Counted from the stretch's first letter, positions 8,267 to 16,898 are shown. The stretch is DNA of 39,827 nt from an uncultured Parabacteroides sp. (GCF_947855115.1 NZ_CANTZW010000037.1:1-39827), one strand, 5' to 3'. Translations and numbers: made by a program. Notes: a model not told the origin generated them from the letters alone.

Positions 8267-11200
8267 CTAAGCATGCAGCTCTTTTTCCTCCGATACCGGT
8301 GTCAAATCCTTCCCCTCATAATGCTTCTCGATCATATAATATAAAGCGGGAAGCACATAAAGCGTAATAACCGTAGCAAACAAAAGCCCGTAAACGATTA
8401 CCGTAGCCAACGGACGCTGCACGTCCGAACCTATACCCGTACTGACAGAGGCAGGAAGCAATCCCAAGACCGCAACCGTAGCCGTCATCAAGATCGGACG
8501 GAAACGGTGCTTAGTACCCGTTATCACCGCATCTTTCAAATCTCGTTCCCTTGTACGCAAGTTATTGATATGCGAAATCATGATCACGCCATTTTGGATA
8601 GCGACACCGATCAAGGCGATAAAACCAACCGCCGAGGAAACATTCAAGGTCATCCCCCGGACATTCAACGCCAGCATACCCCCAAACAGAGCCAAAGGTA
8701 CGACGCTCATCATCAAAGCCGCCTGCCGGAATTTGCCACAAGCCGCAAACAACAAAAGCAACATCAGTCCCAACGCTAAAGGAACCACAGCCCCCAAGCG
8801 GGCATACGCACGATGCTGGTTCTCGAACTGTCCGGCCCATTTCAAATGTATGGAATCATGATCGTATTTCACCTCTTTATCAATCAACGCATTTGCCTTG
8901 TTCAAGAACGCCGTCAAGTCCACGCCACGCAAATTAACCCGTACTGTCAAGTGTCGTTTATTCATCTCACGTGTAATCGTACTGGCACCCGTTGTCATCT
9001 TAATCTCCGCTACTTGCAAAAGAGGAACTTTCGTTCCGGAACCGGTTGTCAGCAATAGGTTACCGATACGTTCGGGAGAATTACGGCTAGCGTCATCGAA
9101 ACGGCAAATCACGTCGTAACTTTTACTTCCGACAAATATCTGGGAGATAGAAGCACCACCGATCGCCAACTCAATCAAATCGGCCACATCCGATACGTTC
9201 AAGCCATACTGAGCGATACGGGCACGATCCGCGATAATCTGTAACTGCGGCAGCGGAGGCTCTTGATCTACTGCGACATCGGCAGCACCCGGAATTTCCT
9301 TCAACACATTAGCGACTTGATCCGCTATATGGCGGCTACCCGTAATATCATCGCTATAGATCTTCAACGCCAAATCACTATGAGCTCCGGCGATCTGATC
9401 CATCACCATATCGATGATCGGCTGTGAAAAACCTACCGAATAGCCAGGCATGGTTTCCAACTTAGCTGCCATCTCCTCGATCAAATCCGCTTTCGTCTTA
9501 CCGAATTTCCACGTACCATAGGGCTTCAATCCCACGCCGCATTCCACATGGGAAAGTGAGAACGCTTCCGCTCCCTCGTCATCACGGCCAACCTGGGTCA
9601 TTACATACGAGACTTCCTCAAACTCTTTCAAAGTCTTCCGAAGCTCCGCTCCCATCTCTTTCGATTTCTCAATGGAAATGCCCGGAGGAAGCTGTACCTG
9701 TATCCAAATCGCCCCTTCATCCAACGGAGGCAAGAAATCTTTTCCTACGGTATAACTTAAAATCCCCGCACCGAGTAATATCACCAGTAATGGTACGATA
9801 ACCCGTCTCGGCTTCTCCATCAATCGGACAATTTGCGAATGATAAGCAGCGGATAGCTTCTCTAACCAACGATTACGGTAAATCTTTCCCGGCTTGCGAT
9901 ACGCATAAAATGCCAATCCCGGAATCAAAAACAAGGCCACGCACAAAGCGCCCAGCAAGGCATACCCTACGGTATAAGCCATCGGCGTAAACAATTTCTT
10001 CTCAATATGCTCGAAAGCGAACAAAGGAAGATAGGCGGTTATGATAATCAAAGTAGAGAAAAAGATCGGGCGAGCCACCTCCGTCGTACGACGCAAGATC
10101 GAATCCTCCGTCAATACCTCATCCAAATGCCGTTCTCTTTTCTTCAAGACCGTTTCCATCATCACGATCGCTCCATCTACCAAAATACCGAAATCTATAG
10201 CGCCTAATGAAAGTAGATTTGCGGGAATATTTGTGACATGCATCAAAATAAAGGCAATCAATAGAGACAAGGGAATGGTTAAGGCCACCAGCAAAGCACC
10301 GCGCCAACTCCCCAAGAATAAGATCAGTACCAAGACTACCAGCACCATACCCTCGAACAAGGTATGAGAGACGGTATGTAAAGTCGTATTAACCAAATCC
10401 GTCCGATCCATAAACGGATGGATACAGGTTCCTTCGGGAAGTGTCTCGTTATTTAGTTCTTCTACCGCCTTATGTACATCATCCAGTACCCTGGATGGAT
10501 TCTCGCCCCTGAGCATTTGCACGATACCTTCCACACCATCGGAATAATCACGGGTATCGTCCGTAAAACCTAAAACACCCTTACGCTCCAAGTTACCGTA
10601 TTTCAGTTTACCGATATCGTTTAAGTAGACCGGGACACCGTTCACAGTCTTGATCACGATATGCCCCAAGTCTTCCAAGTCCTTAACCAGACCGATTCCA
10701 CGGATCACGTAACTCAAATCTCCCCGGCTTAACATACTACCACCGGCGTTCACGTTATTCTTCTCAATCTTTTCCGTAATATCCCCTAAAGTAATGTCGT
10801 ATTGTTCCATCTTATAAGGGTTCACCTCAATCTGGTATTGGGTAGTGATACCTCCGTAATTACTAACGTCCGCAACGCCGGTAACCTGTTTCAGCCTCGG
10901 AATAATTACCCATTTATGCAAATCGGTCAATTCCCTCAAATCCAAACGGTCACTTTCCAGCACATAACGGAAGATCTCTCCCGTTGGCGAAGTCAAAGGA
11001 TTTAAGCCGGGAACCGCATTATAAGGAAGCTCCACGTCTACCAACCGCTCTTGTACACGTTGCCGGGCCCAATAATCCTCAATACCATCATCAAAAACCA
11101 ACACGACCGTAGATAAACCGAACGTATTCTTACTACGCATCACGCTTAATCCCGGCAGACCATTCATAGCCCGCTCGATCGGAATGCTGATTTGTTGCTC

Positions 11201-11380
11201 GATCTCCTCGGCGGCCAATCCGGGAACCTGTGTTACGACCTGCACAGTGGTATCGGCGATATCCGGATAAGCATCTATCGCCAACCGTGTCCAAGAATAA
11301 TAACCAACGATCGCCAAGAACATGAACAACACGAACATCAGTCCTCGCCGATGTATCGCCAGATAAATAATCTTTTTCAT
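8267..11380 (-). CDS. Heavy-metal RND efflux pump (CzcA/CusA family)
   Basis: The 1037-residue length matches HME-type RND pumps. The pattern is a cytoplasmic start MKKIIYLAIHRR, a first helix, a large periplasmic domain, six helices (about 335-540), a second large periplasmic domain and a final helix bundle. Proton-relay residues in the fourth helix are Asp396, Asp402 and Glu409 (DFGILVDGAIVMMET), with the spacing seen in CzcA (Asp-6-Asp-7-Glu). This points to the heavy-metal rather than the drug-exporting branch. Substrate (Zn, Co, Ni, Cu or Ag) cannot be fixed from the sequence by eye. It starts 6 nt after the membrane-fusion gene. The protein sits in the inner membrane and pulls metal from periplasm or cytoplasm using proton flow. 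Confidence 0.95.
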   Translation of the reverse strand: MKKIIYLAIHRRGLMFVLFMFLAIVGYYSWTRLAIDAYPDIADTTVQVVTQVPGLAAEEIEQQISIPIERAMNGLPGLSVMRSKNTFGLSTVVLVFDDGIEDYWARQRVQERLVDVELPYNAVPGLNPLTSPTGEIFRYVLESDRLDLRELTDLHKWVIIPRLKQVTGVADVSNYGGITTQYQIEVNPYKMEQYDITLGDITEKIEKNNVNAGGSMLSRGDLSYVIRGIGLVKDLEDLGHIVIKTVNGVPVYLNDIGKLKYGNLERKGVLGFTDDTRDYSDGVEGIVQMLRGENPSRVLDDVHKAVEELNNETLPEGTCIHPFMDRTDLVNTTLHTVSHTLFEGMVLVVLVLILFLGSWRGALLVALTIPLSLLIAFILMHVTNIPANLLSLGAIDFGILVDGAIVMMETVLKKRERHLDEVLTEDSILRRTTEVARPIFFSTLIIITAYLPLFAFEHIEKKLFTPMAYTVGYALLGALCVALFLIPGLAFYAYRKPGKIYRNRWLEKLSAAYHSQIVRLMEKPRRVIVPLLVILLGAGILSYTVGKDFLPPLDEGAIWIQVQLPPGISIEKSKEMGAELRKTLKEFEEVSYVMTQVGRDDEGAEAFSLSHVECGVGLKPYGTWKFGKTKADLIEEMAAKLETMPGYSVGFSQPIIDMVMDQIAGAHSDLALKIYSDDITGSRHIADQVANVLKEIPGAADVAVDQEPPLPQLQIIADRARIAQYGLNVSDVADLIELAIGGASISQIFVGSKSYDVICRFDDASRNSPERIGNLLLTTGSGTKVPLLQVAEIKMTTGASTITREMNKRHLTVRVNLRGVDLTAFLNKANALIDKEVKYDHDSIHLKWAGQFENQHRAYARLGAVVPLALGLMLLLLFAACGKFRQAALMMSVVPLALFGGMLALNVRGMTLNVSSAVGFIALIGVAIQNGVIMISHINNLRTRERDLKDAVITGTKHRFRPILMTATVAVLGLLPASVSTGIGSDVQRPLATVIVYGLLFATVITLYVLPALYYMIEKHYEGKDLTPVSEEKELHA

Positions 11381-11386
11381 AATCCA

Positions 11387-12496
11387 TTAGCGTGCGTCAA
11401 GTAAATAAAACGCTCCTGTAGCCACGATCTCGTCACCCACGTTCAAGCCGGATAAAACCACCGTCTTACCATTTTCCGTAAGACCGGTCTCGATCTTTTG
11501 TTTCCGGAAATCATTACTTCCCAATTCCACCAACACGTACATATTCTCCTCTTCCTGCAAGATAGCGGAAGTCGGTATACGGATCACCTCAGCCTCACGG
11601 TCGCTCAGCTTGACCGTACCATACATCTCCGGTTTCATCAGACGGGAACTGTTATCGCACTCGATCAAGACCTCCACCGAACGGGTATCGGGGTCTAGCA
11701 TCTCGCTGATATGATAAATCTTTCCCGATATCGGTTTATCCGGCATGGCCACCAAGCGGATTTCCACCTCATCCAAGGCCTGTATTAAACTTAAATCCTT
11801 CTCTTTTACATGAGCGGCTACCCATACCTTACGCAAATCGGCGATGACAGCCACAGGCTCGGCATCCTCTTTCAGATATTGCCCGATTACAATCCGGTCC
11901 TTCACAACCTCACCGGCTATAGGCGAGCGTACGATCAACGGTTGCCCCAAGGCCATTTCATCCGGGTCGATCTGGAAGACTTTCAAAGCGGCAACCATAT
12001 TCTCATAGTCTTTTTTCTTTAACTCATAATTCACCTCGGCTTCTTCCAATTCTTTTTGGACACCAACCTTATTTTTCATCAAGTCTTTCTCCCGATTCAA
12101 ACTTTTCAAAGCCAGCTCCATCTCTTGGCGAGCCTGGTAATAAGATTTCCCCGCCTCATAAACCGCAGGAGCGCTAATCTCGAAAATCGGGCTTCCCGGG
12201 GCCACTTTCTGCCCTAAGCGTACGAACGACTTCGTAATCCGCCCGCTTACCGGTGAGGCAACCTCCGCATAATTGGAAGGAATCGCCTGTACGACCCCCG
12301 AGGTAGTAAACTCCATACGGTAAGCTTCCTGTTTGACCGTTTCTTTCGTCAACTTGGATAAAACGGGAGATTCCGAACCGATATGTATAATATCCCCTTT
12401 GAGCGTTACGGCACGCACACGCTCATCCTCTTGCTTTTGGGTATGGCAAGAGCATAGTACTATCGCCGGAAGCAATAGTAAAAATATAGCTTTCAT
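11387..12496 (-). CDS. Membrane-fusion (periplasmic adaptor) lipoprotein of the metal RND pump
   Basis: A 369-residue HlyD/CusB-type adaptor with a lipobox (VLCSC, lipidated Cys17). It has a biotinyl-lipoyl-like domain (ASPVSGRITKSFVRLGQKV) followed by a helical hairpin rich in Glu and Lys (about 120-170), the second lipoyl half (VRSPIAGEVVKD), then beta-barrel and membrane-proximal domains. It links the RND pump to the TolC-like channel. It is 6 nt ahead of the pump gene and 53 nt after the small His-rich gene, in one minus-strand operon. Confidence 0.93.
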   Translation of the reverse strand: MKAIFLLLLPAIVLCSCHTQKQEDERVRAVTLKGDIIHIGSESPVLSKLTKETVKQEAYRMEFTTSGVVQAIPSNYAEVASPVSGRITKSFVRLGQKVAPGSPIFEISAPAVYEAGKSYYQARQEMELALKSLNREKDLMKNKVGVQKELEEAEVNYELKKKDYENMVAALKVFQIDPDEMALGQPLIVRSPIAGEVVKDRIVIGQYLKEDAEPVAVIADLRKVWVAAHVKEKDLSLIQALDEVEIRLVAMPDKPISGKIYHISEMLDPDTRSVEVLIECDNSSRLMKPEMYGTVKLSDREAEVIRIPTSAILQEEENMYVLVELGSNDFRKQKIETGLTENGKTVVLSGLNVGDEIVATGAFYLLDAR

Positions 12497-12510
12497 ATAA
12501 GATACGTAAA

Positions 12511-12564
12511 ATGTTTAGTATAAAAAGTGATTCTAACGCTTGATTCAAATTAGTATACTAAACA
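12511..12564. repeat. 11-bp inverted repeat across the 3' end of the His-rich gene
   Basis: TGTTTAGTATA (12511-12521) and TATACTAAACA (12554-12564) are exact reverse complements with a 32-nt loop. The right arm includes the last codons of the His-rich gene and the palindrome TAGTATACTA. It could form an intercistronic hairpin that sets relative expression, or be a protein-binding dyad. There is no T-run, so it is probably not a full terminator. Confidence 0.45.
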
Positions 12565-12903
12565 GGGAGGCGCACGGGACTCGCCACGCCGCACGAGACG
12601 TAAAATAACCCCTTCCTTTAGAAAGACGAACACCACCATCAGAAGCGTCCAAGCTATGACCAAAGGCAAGTACGGAATCAGTTCCATACACAACTCGGTC
12701 AGTTCCTCGATCGTATTAAATGCCACGGTACTATGCTCATGGTGAGGCAAACCATCGGCTCCCGGCAGATAGGGGTGAGAGTGAGTGATACTATAAGTCG
12801 GAAAATGATGCGTATGGGTAAAAGCCGTACCTCCTATGTAGTAACTCATAAAGAGTACTACCAAGAGAGACCTCAACCACTTCACGCTACGCATAGTTTC
12901 CAT
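12550..12903 (-). CDS. Small His-rich membrane protein heading the metal-efflux operon
   Basis: A 117-residue protein with two predicted membrane segments (about residues 9-28 and 76-98). The short loop between them carries eight histidines in three clusters (THTHH, THSH, HHEH; about residues 29-60). If the loop is periplasmic, as the Lys/Arg residues at the N terminus and C-terminal end suggest, it could bind Zn, Ni or Cu and hand metal to, or buffer it for, the RND pump encoded downstream. I do not recognise a named family. The position as first gene of a CzcCBA-type operon supports a metal role. The binding role itself is inference. Confidence 0.75.
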   Translation of the reverse strand: METMRSVKWLRSLLVVLFMSYYIGGTAFTHTHHFPTYSITHSHPYLPGADGLPHHEHSTVAFNTIEELTELCMELIPYLPLVIAWTLLMVVFVFLKEGVILRLVRRGESRAPPCLVY

Positions 12904-13030
12904 TTACATCTGTTTACTCCGCGAAGTTACATAAAGAAAGTGCCATTCCATTTGCAATAAGTCAAAATTTATTCCTTTATTTGCATGAACTGAAAAGAAA
13001 CAGTTACTTTAATGATATAAACACTACTTT

Positions 13031-14578
13031 ATGAAAAAAATCTTACTTGTTTGTGCGGCATTAGCCTGCATGACAGTCTCCCCAGTACCAGCTCAGGACG
13101 CTGCCGTGAAAAAAATCATCGAGATGGGTCAAAAAGACAATCAAGTGATGCATCAGTTGGATATCCTCACGAATCGTTTCGGTGGACGTTTAGTCGGTTC
13201 CGACGCTTACGAGAACGCCGCAGAGTGGATGGTACGCGAGTTTAAAAGTTGGGGGCTCGATGTCCGGCTGGAAGAGGCTGGCACCGTTCCCGTCGGTTTC
13301 AACCGAGGTCCTTGGTTCGGACGTTTATTAGGCGACAACGGAATGATCCTACATTTCGCCACACCGTCCTACACCTCCGGGACGAAAGGAGTACAACGCG
13401 GGCATGTGGTGATAGAACCCCGTAATGACGAAGAATTCCAGCAAATCAAAGGAAGATTAAACGGTGCTTGGGTACTTATCTCCGGGAAAAATACAGGCTG
13501 GCCTATCGACCGTTCCGCATCAGGGGATTCCCTTCGTGTGGAAATCAAGAAAGAGAACAACGAGATCATGAAGAAAAACAATGATCTGAGACGCCGCAAC
13601 TGGGAAAAAGGAGAGAACAACGAGATGCTACCATATAAAGAATTCCCAGGCCTATACTATAAGGAAATGTGTGAGGCCGGGGCATTGGGCTTCATTCAAT
13701 CCTCTCCCGTACCTATCCGTGCGTTATACGACCGGAAAATGATGAACGACCCAAAGACTAATTTCGATAACTTGCCGGAACTTCCTGACATCAAATTAGA
13801 CGAGCATCAATTTGCAATCATCAAGCAAATGGTCAAGGAAAGGCGCACGTTCGAATTAGAATTTGATATCCGCAATCATTTCAAGTTAGGCCCGATTAAA
13901 TACCATAATGTCATAGCGTCTATCAAAGGTAGTAAATATCCGGATGAATATGTAATTATCAGCGGTCACTTAGACGCTTTCGACGTGGCTACCGGAGGTA
14001 TCGACTGTGGCACGGGAATCGGTCCGATGATGGAAGCTGCCCGCATGATCGCCAAGTCTGGAGCCAAGCCTAAGCGCACGATTTTATTTATCGCGTTCGC
14101 CGGTGAAGAGTTTGGCTTATTAGGAGCGCAAGCCTGGGTGAAAGCTCATAAGGATAAGTTGCCGAAAATCGCTAATATGTTTAACCGCGATGGTGGTCCG
14201 GAACCTCCTGTGGGTATCTCCGTACCTCAAGCGATGTATGATGATTTCGTGAAGATCAGTGAACTCGTCAAGAAAATCCGCCCGGACTATCCTTTCGAGG
14301 TAAAAGTTCGCGAACCCCGTAAACGCCCTACACGTATGGGTGGAACGGACGCGTCGGTTTTTGCTATCGAAGGTGTCCCGACATTGGGTTTCACTACAGA
14401 AGATTTCAAAGGGTATGATTTTGATTACGGCGAGATATGGCATACAGAACGGGATTTATACACAAAGAACATCCCCGAGTACCAAGAACATACAGCTACG
14501 GTTACCGCTATTATAGCGCTCGGTGTAGCGAACTTAGATAAACAGCTATCGAGAGAAGGTTTATACACCAATGAATAA
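13031..14578 (+). CDS. Secreted M28-family zinc aminopeptidase/carboxypeptidase-like protein
   Basis: A 515-residue exported protein (signal peptide 1-21, ending PAQ-D) diverging from the efflux operon. It contains the M28 ligand set in order: His313 in SGHLDAFD, the bridging Asp in GGIDCGTG, Glu-Glu in AFAGEEFGLLGA, Asp in NRDGG, and the last His in WHTERD. Between residues about 130 and 250 lies a PA-like insert region, often found in secreted M28 enzymes. It would cleave N-terminal residues from peptides in the periplasm or outside. It is the usual size for the Bacteroidales M28 group. A strong terminator follows, and no partner gene lies close on the same strand. Confidence 0.92.
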   Translation: MKKILLVCAALACMTVSPVPAQDAAVKKIIEMGQKDNQVMHQLDILTNRFGGRLVGSDAYENAAEWMVREFKSWGLDVRLEEAGTVPVGFNRGPWFGRLLGDNGMILHFATPSYTSGTKGVQRGHVVIEPRNDEEFQQIKGRLNGAWVLISGKNTGWPIDRSASGDSLRVEIKKENNEIMKKNNDLRRRNWEKGENNEMLPYKEFPGLYYKEMCEAGALGFIQSSPVPIRALYDRKMMNDPKTNFDNLPELPDIKLDEHQFAIIKQMVKERRTFELEFDIRNHFKLGPIKYHNVIASIKGSKYPDEYVIISGHLDAFDVATGGIDCGTGIGPMMEAARMIAKSGAKPKRTILFIAFAGEEFGLLGAQAWVKAHKDKLPKIANMFNRDGGPEPPVGISVPQAMYDDFVKISELVKKIRPDYPFEVKVREPRKRPTRMGGTDASVFAIEGVPTLGFTTEDFKGYDFDYGEIWHTERDLYTKNIPEYQEHTATVTAIIALGVANLDKQLSREGLYTNE

Positions 14579-14581
14579 TTG

Positions 14582-14631
14582 AAAAAAAGAGAAGGAAGAA
14601 AACGGTTGTCATTTTCTTCCTTCTCTTTTTA
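14582..14631. terminator. Strong bidirectional-looking hairpin terminator after the M28 gene
   Basis: AAAAAGAGAAGGAAGAAAA (14584-14602) pairs perfectly over 19 bp with TTTTCTTCCTTCTCTTTTT (14612-14630), with a 9-nt loop and a terminal T-run. Confidence 0.92.
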
Positions 14632-14710
14632 TCTTTTAAACCTTACCCGCTTCCCACTTTTTCCTGTCTGCTCTAAAATCACGCCACCTCTCTTGATATT
14701 TCAAAAAATT

Positions 14711-14750
14711 CAAAGATTTGCCTATGCGTTTTAAAAAGTACAAAGATTTG
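14711..14750. repeat. Direct repeat of CAAAGATTTG spaced 30 bp
   Basis: CAAAGATTTG occurs at 14711-14720 and 14741-14750, each preceded by an A-run. The unit is itself a short dyad (CAAA-GA-TTTG). It lies between the 3' ends of two convergent genes, where an operator would be unusual. No function is assigned. Confidence 0.4.
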
Positions 14751-14782
14751 AAATCCTCAATATTATATATCAAAAAATAAAA

Positions 14783-14815
14783 AAAGGCTCCATATCATCA
14801 CGACATAGAGCCTCT
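14783..14815 (-). terminator. Terminator of the HU-like gene
   Basis: On the minus strand AGGCTC (14813-14808) pairs with GAGCCT (14790-14785), followed by a T-run. It lies 36 nt after the stop of the HU-like gene. Confidence 0.75.
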
Positions 14816-14850
14816 AGCGAAAAGTTCTGTAAAATAAGAATAAATAAAAG

Positions 14851-15147
14851 TTAGGATAAAAAACGCGAAGATTCCGCATTTAAAATCTTAAGGAGCCTTT
14901 TACCTGTTTTAAACTTCACAATAATACGGGGTTTGATTAAATGTGGCTCTCCCGTCTTGGGATTTCTCGCCCAGCGCGCTCCTTGACCGCAAGGCTTGAA
15001 ATGTCCCCAATTTAGTATTTTGATGCACTCCCCCTTTTCCAATTTTTCCGACATTATTTCTAATAAAAGGTTCAACATCTTCCGGGCCTCACCTGTTTGC
15101 AGGTTACTTCTTTTCGCCCAAGTTTTTACTAACTCGTTCTTGTTCAT
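14851..15147 (-). CDS. HU/IHF-family DNA-binding protein
   Basis: A 98-residue small basic protein with the HU fold: two helices (about 1-40), then the beta-arm with RNPKTGE (about 62-68), which inserts into the DNA minor groove, and a final helix. The arm-base motif is GHFKPCGQGARWARNPKTGEP rather than the usual GFGTF start, so it is one of the divergent HU paralogues that Bacteroidales carry in numbers. It is monocistronic with its own terminator and is transcribed away from the 7TM-AraC gene. It would bend or package DNA; a specific target is not visible. Confidence 0.88.
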   Translation of the reverse strand: MNKNELVKTWAKRSNLQTGEARKMLNLLLEIMSEKLEKGECIKILNWGHFKPCGQGARWARNPKTGEPHLIKPRIIVKFKTGKRLLKILNAESSRFLS

Positions 15148-15372
15148 ACTTTAAATACTCGTTTTTGTTTTTTTATTAAATAATTCAATTAACTTTGCAT
15201 TAAACTTTCATGACATTTACAAAATTAGATAAGTCAAGCAAACCGGAACGTTCAAATCGTTCACACAAGACGTTTGACTTTTAAAAAGTTATTTTTGAGT
15301 TATTTGATTTACGCACGTTCATTCGCGTAAATCAAAAATTAACTTATTCATCAACTATAAAACAATATTGTC
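15148..15372. promoter_or_regulatory. Divergent promoter region between the HU-like and 7TM-AraC genes
   Basis: An AT-rich 225-bp region. On the plus strand an exact -7 box TATTTTTG (15290-15297) would start transcription near 15304, at the edge of the strong dyad. On the minus strand an exact -7 match TAATTTTG lies about 70-80 nt ahead of the HU-like start. Neither has a well-spaced -33 TTTG. Confidence 0.4.
15303..15336. promoter_or_regulatory. 12-bp perfect dyad in the 7TM-AraC leader
   Basis: TTTGATTTACGC (15303-15314) and GCGTAAATCAAA (15325-15336) are exact reverse complements with a 10-nt spacer, 36 nt before the ATG. It may be an operator at the start site, possibly for autoregulation, or a 5' mRNA hairpin. 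The sequence alone cannot separate the two. Confidence 0.6.
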
Positions 15373-16539
15373 ATGTTAGATATAATTCAAATCGTACAAA
15401 GCATAATGATTTTTAGCCTTTGTGCTTTTGGTGGAGTTACATTGATTTTTCATAAACAAAAAAGCAAGGCCAAAAAGATCTTAGGCTGGAGCATGTTATC
15501 ATGGGCATTACTGATCGCGGCCCGTTTGTATACAAATTCATTTATAGAGGAAGCCCACACTATTTTTTATCCGGAAATATTGATAATAGGAATTTATGTT
15601 TTCGCGACAACTACCTGTTACGTAATAGAAATCCTACGACCTGGCTATCTGACCATCAAACGGTTGATGATATTCCTGTCTCCGGGACTTGTCCAGACCA
15701 TATTATTTATAGGTTACTGCATGGCAGGGTATGAGATACATCCTTATTCTTGTATAAGAGATTTGTTCGCCTCCTTCGACTTGGATTGCATATTACGCTC
15801 ATTATTACTGCTTACAACGGTATTTTATATGGTACTACCGGCCTTTTTAGTATTGCGCTATAGTAAAGAGTATACTACATATATATCGGAAAATGTTTCT
15901 AATCCGGAAGATTTCGATTTAGGATGGCTCAAAAAGGTGATGATCATTCTCTCATTCATCTATATTTTATATTTCATTCTGTTGATCACGAATAATCTGA
16001 TCCTTTATATACTGAATAAAAGTTGCATCATGATTTTATGGTATTATTTCTTTTATCATGCGGTTTTCCTAAAGGACATATATTTGACCCATAGCTTCAG
16101 ATCAGGATGGAACATCCCTTATGGAGAATGCCTCGAAAAAGAAAGAGAGCAAGAGGTAAACGTGAAAGAAGAATCTCCTCAATTCTATTTGAAAAAAATA
16201 CAAACCTGGTTCGAGCAAGAAAAACCCTACCTGAGATACAATCTTAAGTTAATAGATGTACAAAAAGAACTATATATAGGCCGAACCTATTTATCCTTGC
16301 TATTTAACAAGGAGTTAGGAATCCCGTTTACAAGTTATGTCAACCAGTTTCGTATCGAAAGATGCAAGGCTTTACTAGAAGAAGAACCTAACGCGGATTT
16401 ACAGGATATAGCCGAGCGTTGCGGGTTTAACTCCTATTCAACCTTCCGTAGGGCTTTTCTTAAACACACAGGAATGTCTCTTGCGGAATACAGGAAGAAA
16501 TTGAATGAAAAAAGAAATGAAAACATCTCTCCAACGTAG
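15373..16539 (+). CDS. Membrane-anchored AraC-family regulator (seven-helix sensor plus HTH)
   Basis: A 388-residue protein. The first roughly 235 residues are about seven hydrophobic helices (approximately 8-26, 38-55, 66-86, 97-117, 140-162, 187-210, 212-232). A linker leads to a C-terminal AraC/XylS double helix-turn-helix (about 280-385), including DLQDIAERCGFNSYSTFRRAFLK-type second HTH signature residues (IAERCGF, FRRAF, G-S-EYRK). It should work as a one-component system in which membrane or ligand sensing directly changes DNA binding. The target is unknown. The strong dyad just upstream is a candidate site for autoregulation. It has no operon partner and is followed by a terminator. 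Confidence 0.88.
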   Translation: MLDIIQIVQSIMIFSLCAFGGVTLIFHKQKSKAKKILGWSMLSWALLIAARLYTNSFIEEAHTIFYPEILIIGIYVFATTTCYVIEILRPGYLTIKRLMIFLSPGLVQTILFIGYCMAGYEIHPYSCIRDLFASFDLDCILRSLLLLTTVFYMVLPAFLVLRYSKEYTTYISENVSNPEDFDLGWLKKVMIILSFIYILYFILLITNNLILYILNKSCIMILWYYFFYHAVFLKDIYLTHSFRSGWNIPYGECLEKEREQEVNVKEESPQFYLKKIQTWFEQEKPYLRYNLKLIDVQKELYIGRTYLSLLFNKELGIPFTSYVNQFRIERCKALLEEEPNADLQDIAERCGFNSYSTFRRAFLKHTGMSLAEYRKKLNEKRNENISPT

Positions 16540-16608
16540 GTATCAGCGAGAATGCCATCATACAAAAAACAGCCGTACCCAAACCTTATGAAAACTCAAA
16601 ATACAACA

Positions 16609-16639
16609 AAAAAGGACATCCGGTAAAGATGTCCTTTTT
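16609..16639. terminator. Bidirectional terminator between the AraC gene and the tRNA-His pair
   Basis: AAAAAGGACATC (16609-16620) pairs perfectly with GATGTCCTTTTT (16628-16639), with a 7-nt loop. T-runs on both strands allow it to end the AraC transcript and the tRNA transcript coming from the other side. Confidence 0.9.
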
Positions 16640-16650
16640 ATTTATGGAAG

Positions 16651-16725
16651 GGTGAAAGATGGGGCTCGAACCCACGACCCTCGGAACCACAATCCGATGC
16701 TCTAACCAACTGAGCTACTCTCACC
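16651..16725 (-). tRNA. tRNA-His (anticodon GTG), copy 2 in transcription order
   Basis: A full cloverleaf reads on the minus strand: acceptor GGTGAGAG/CTTTCACC with the extra 5' G expected for tRNA-His, D-arm GCTCAGTTGGTTAGAGC, anticodon stem TCGGA/TCCGA with loop TTGTGGT (GTG), and T-arm GGGTTCGAGCCC. The CCA end is not encoded. It is identical over all 75 nt to the copy at 16824. Confidence 0.96.
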
Positions 16726-16823
16726 ATGTAAAAAAAACCTTTCATTCTTCACAGAGGCCTTGGTTTTATAAAACCTTACTTCTTCAACATAAGATTTTTA
16801 CCCTAAAAAACCACATTAAAAAG

Positions 16824-16898
16824 GGTGAAAGATGGGGCTCGAACCCACGACCCTCGGAACCACAATCCGATGCTCTAACCAACTGAGCTACTCTCACC
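16824..16898 (-). tRNA. tRNA-His (anticodon GTG), promoter-proximal copy
   Basis: Sequence identical to the tRNA at 16651-16725, separated from it by 98 nt of unrelated AT-rich DNA. It follows a consensus promoter and both copies are probably processed from one transcript. Confidence 0.96.

Noticed and set aside
8221..8274. Longer start for the TolC-like gene at 8274
   Set aside because: The extra 18 residues precede a clear signal peptide and would overlap the pump gene. Exported proteins should begin with the signal peptide at 8220.
8562..8861. Overlapping short open frames on both strands within the RND pump gene
   Set aside because: The pump reads through with intact motifs and normal length. 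The frames are shadows.
16659..16886. Plus-strand 75-codon open frame across the tRNA-His pair
   Set aside because: It is the reverse complement of two tRNA genes. Repeated peptides such as LEPTTLGTTIRCSNQLS are a known tRNA artefact.
16651..16898. tRNA-His repeat as an attachment-site duplication of an integrated element
   Set aside because: Both copies are complete and only 98 nt apart. There is no integrase or cargo between them.
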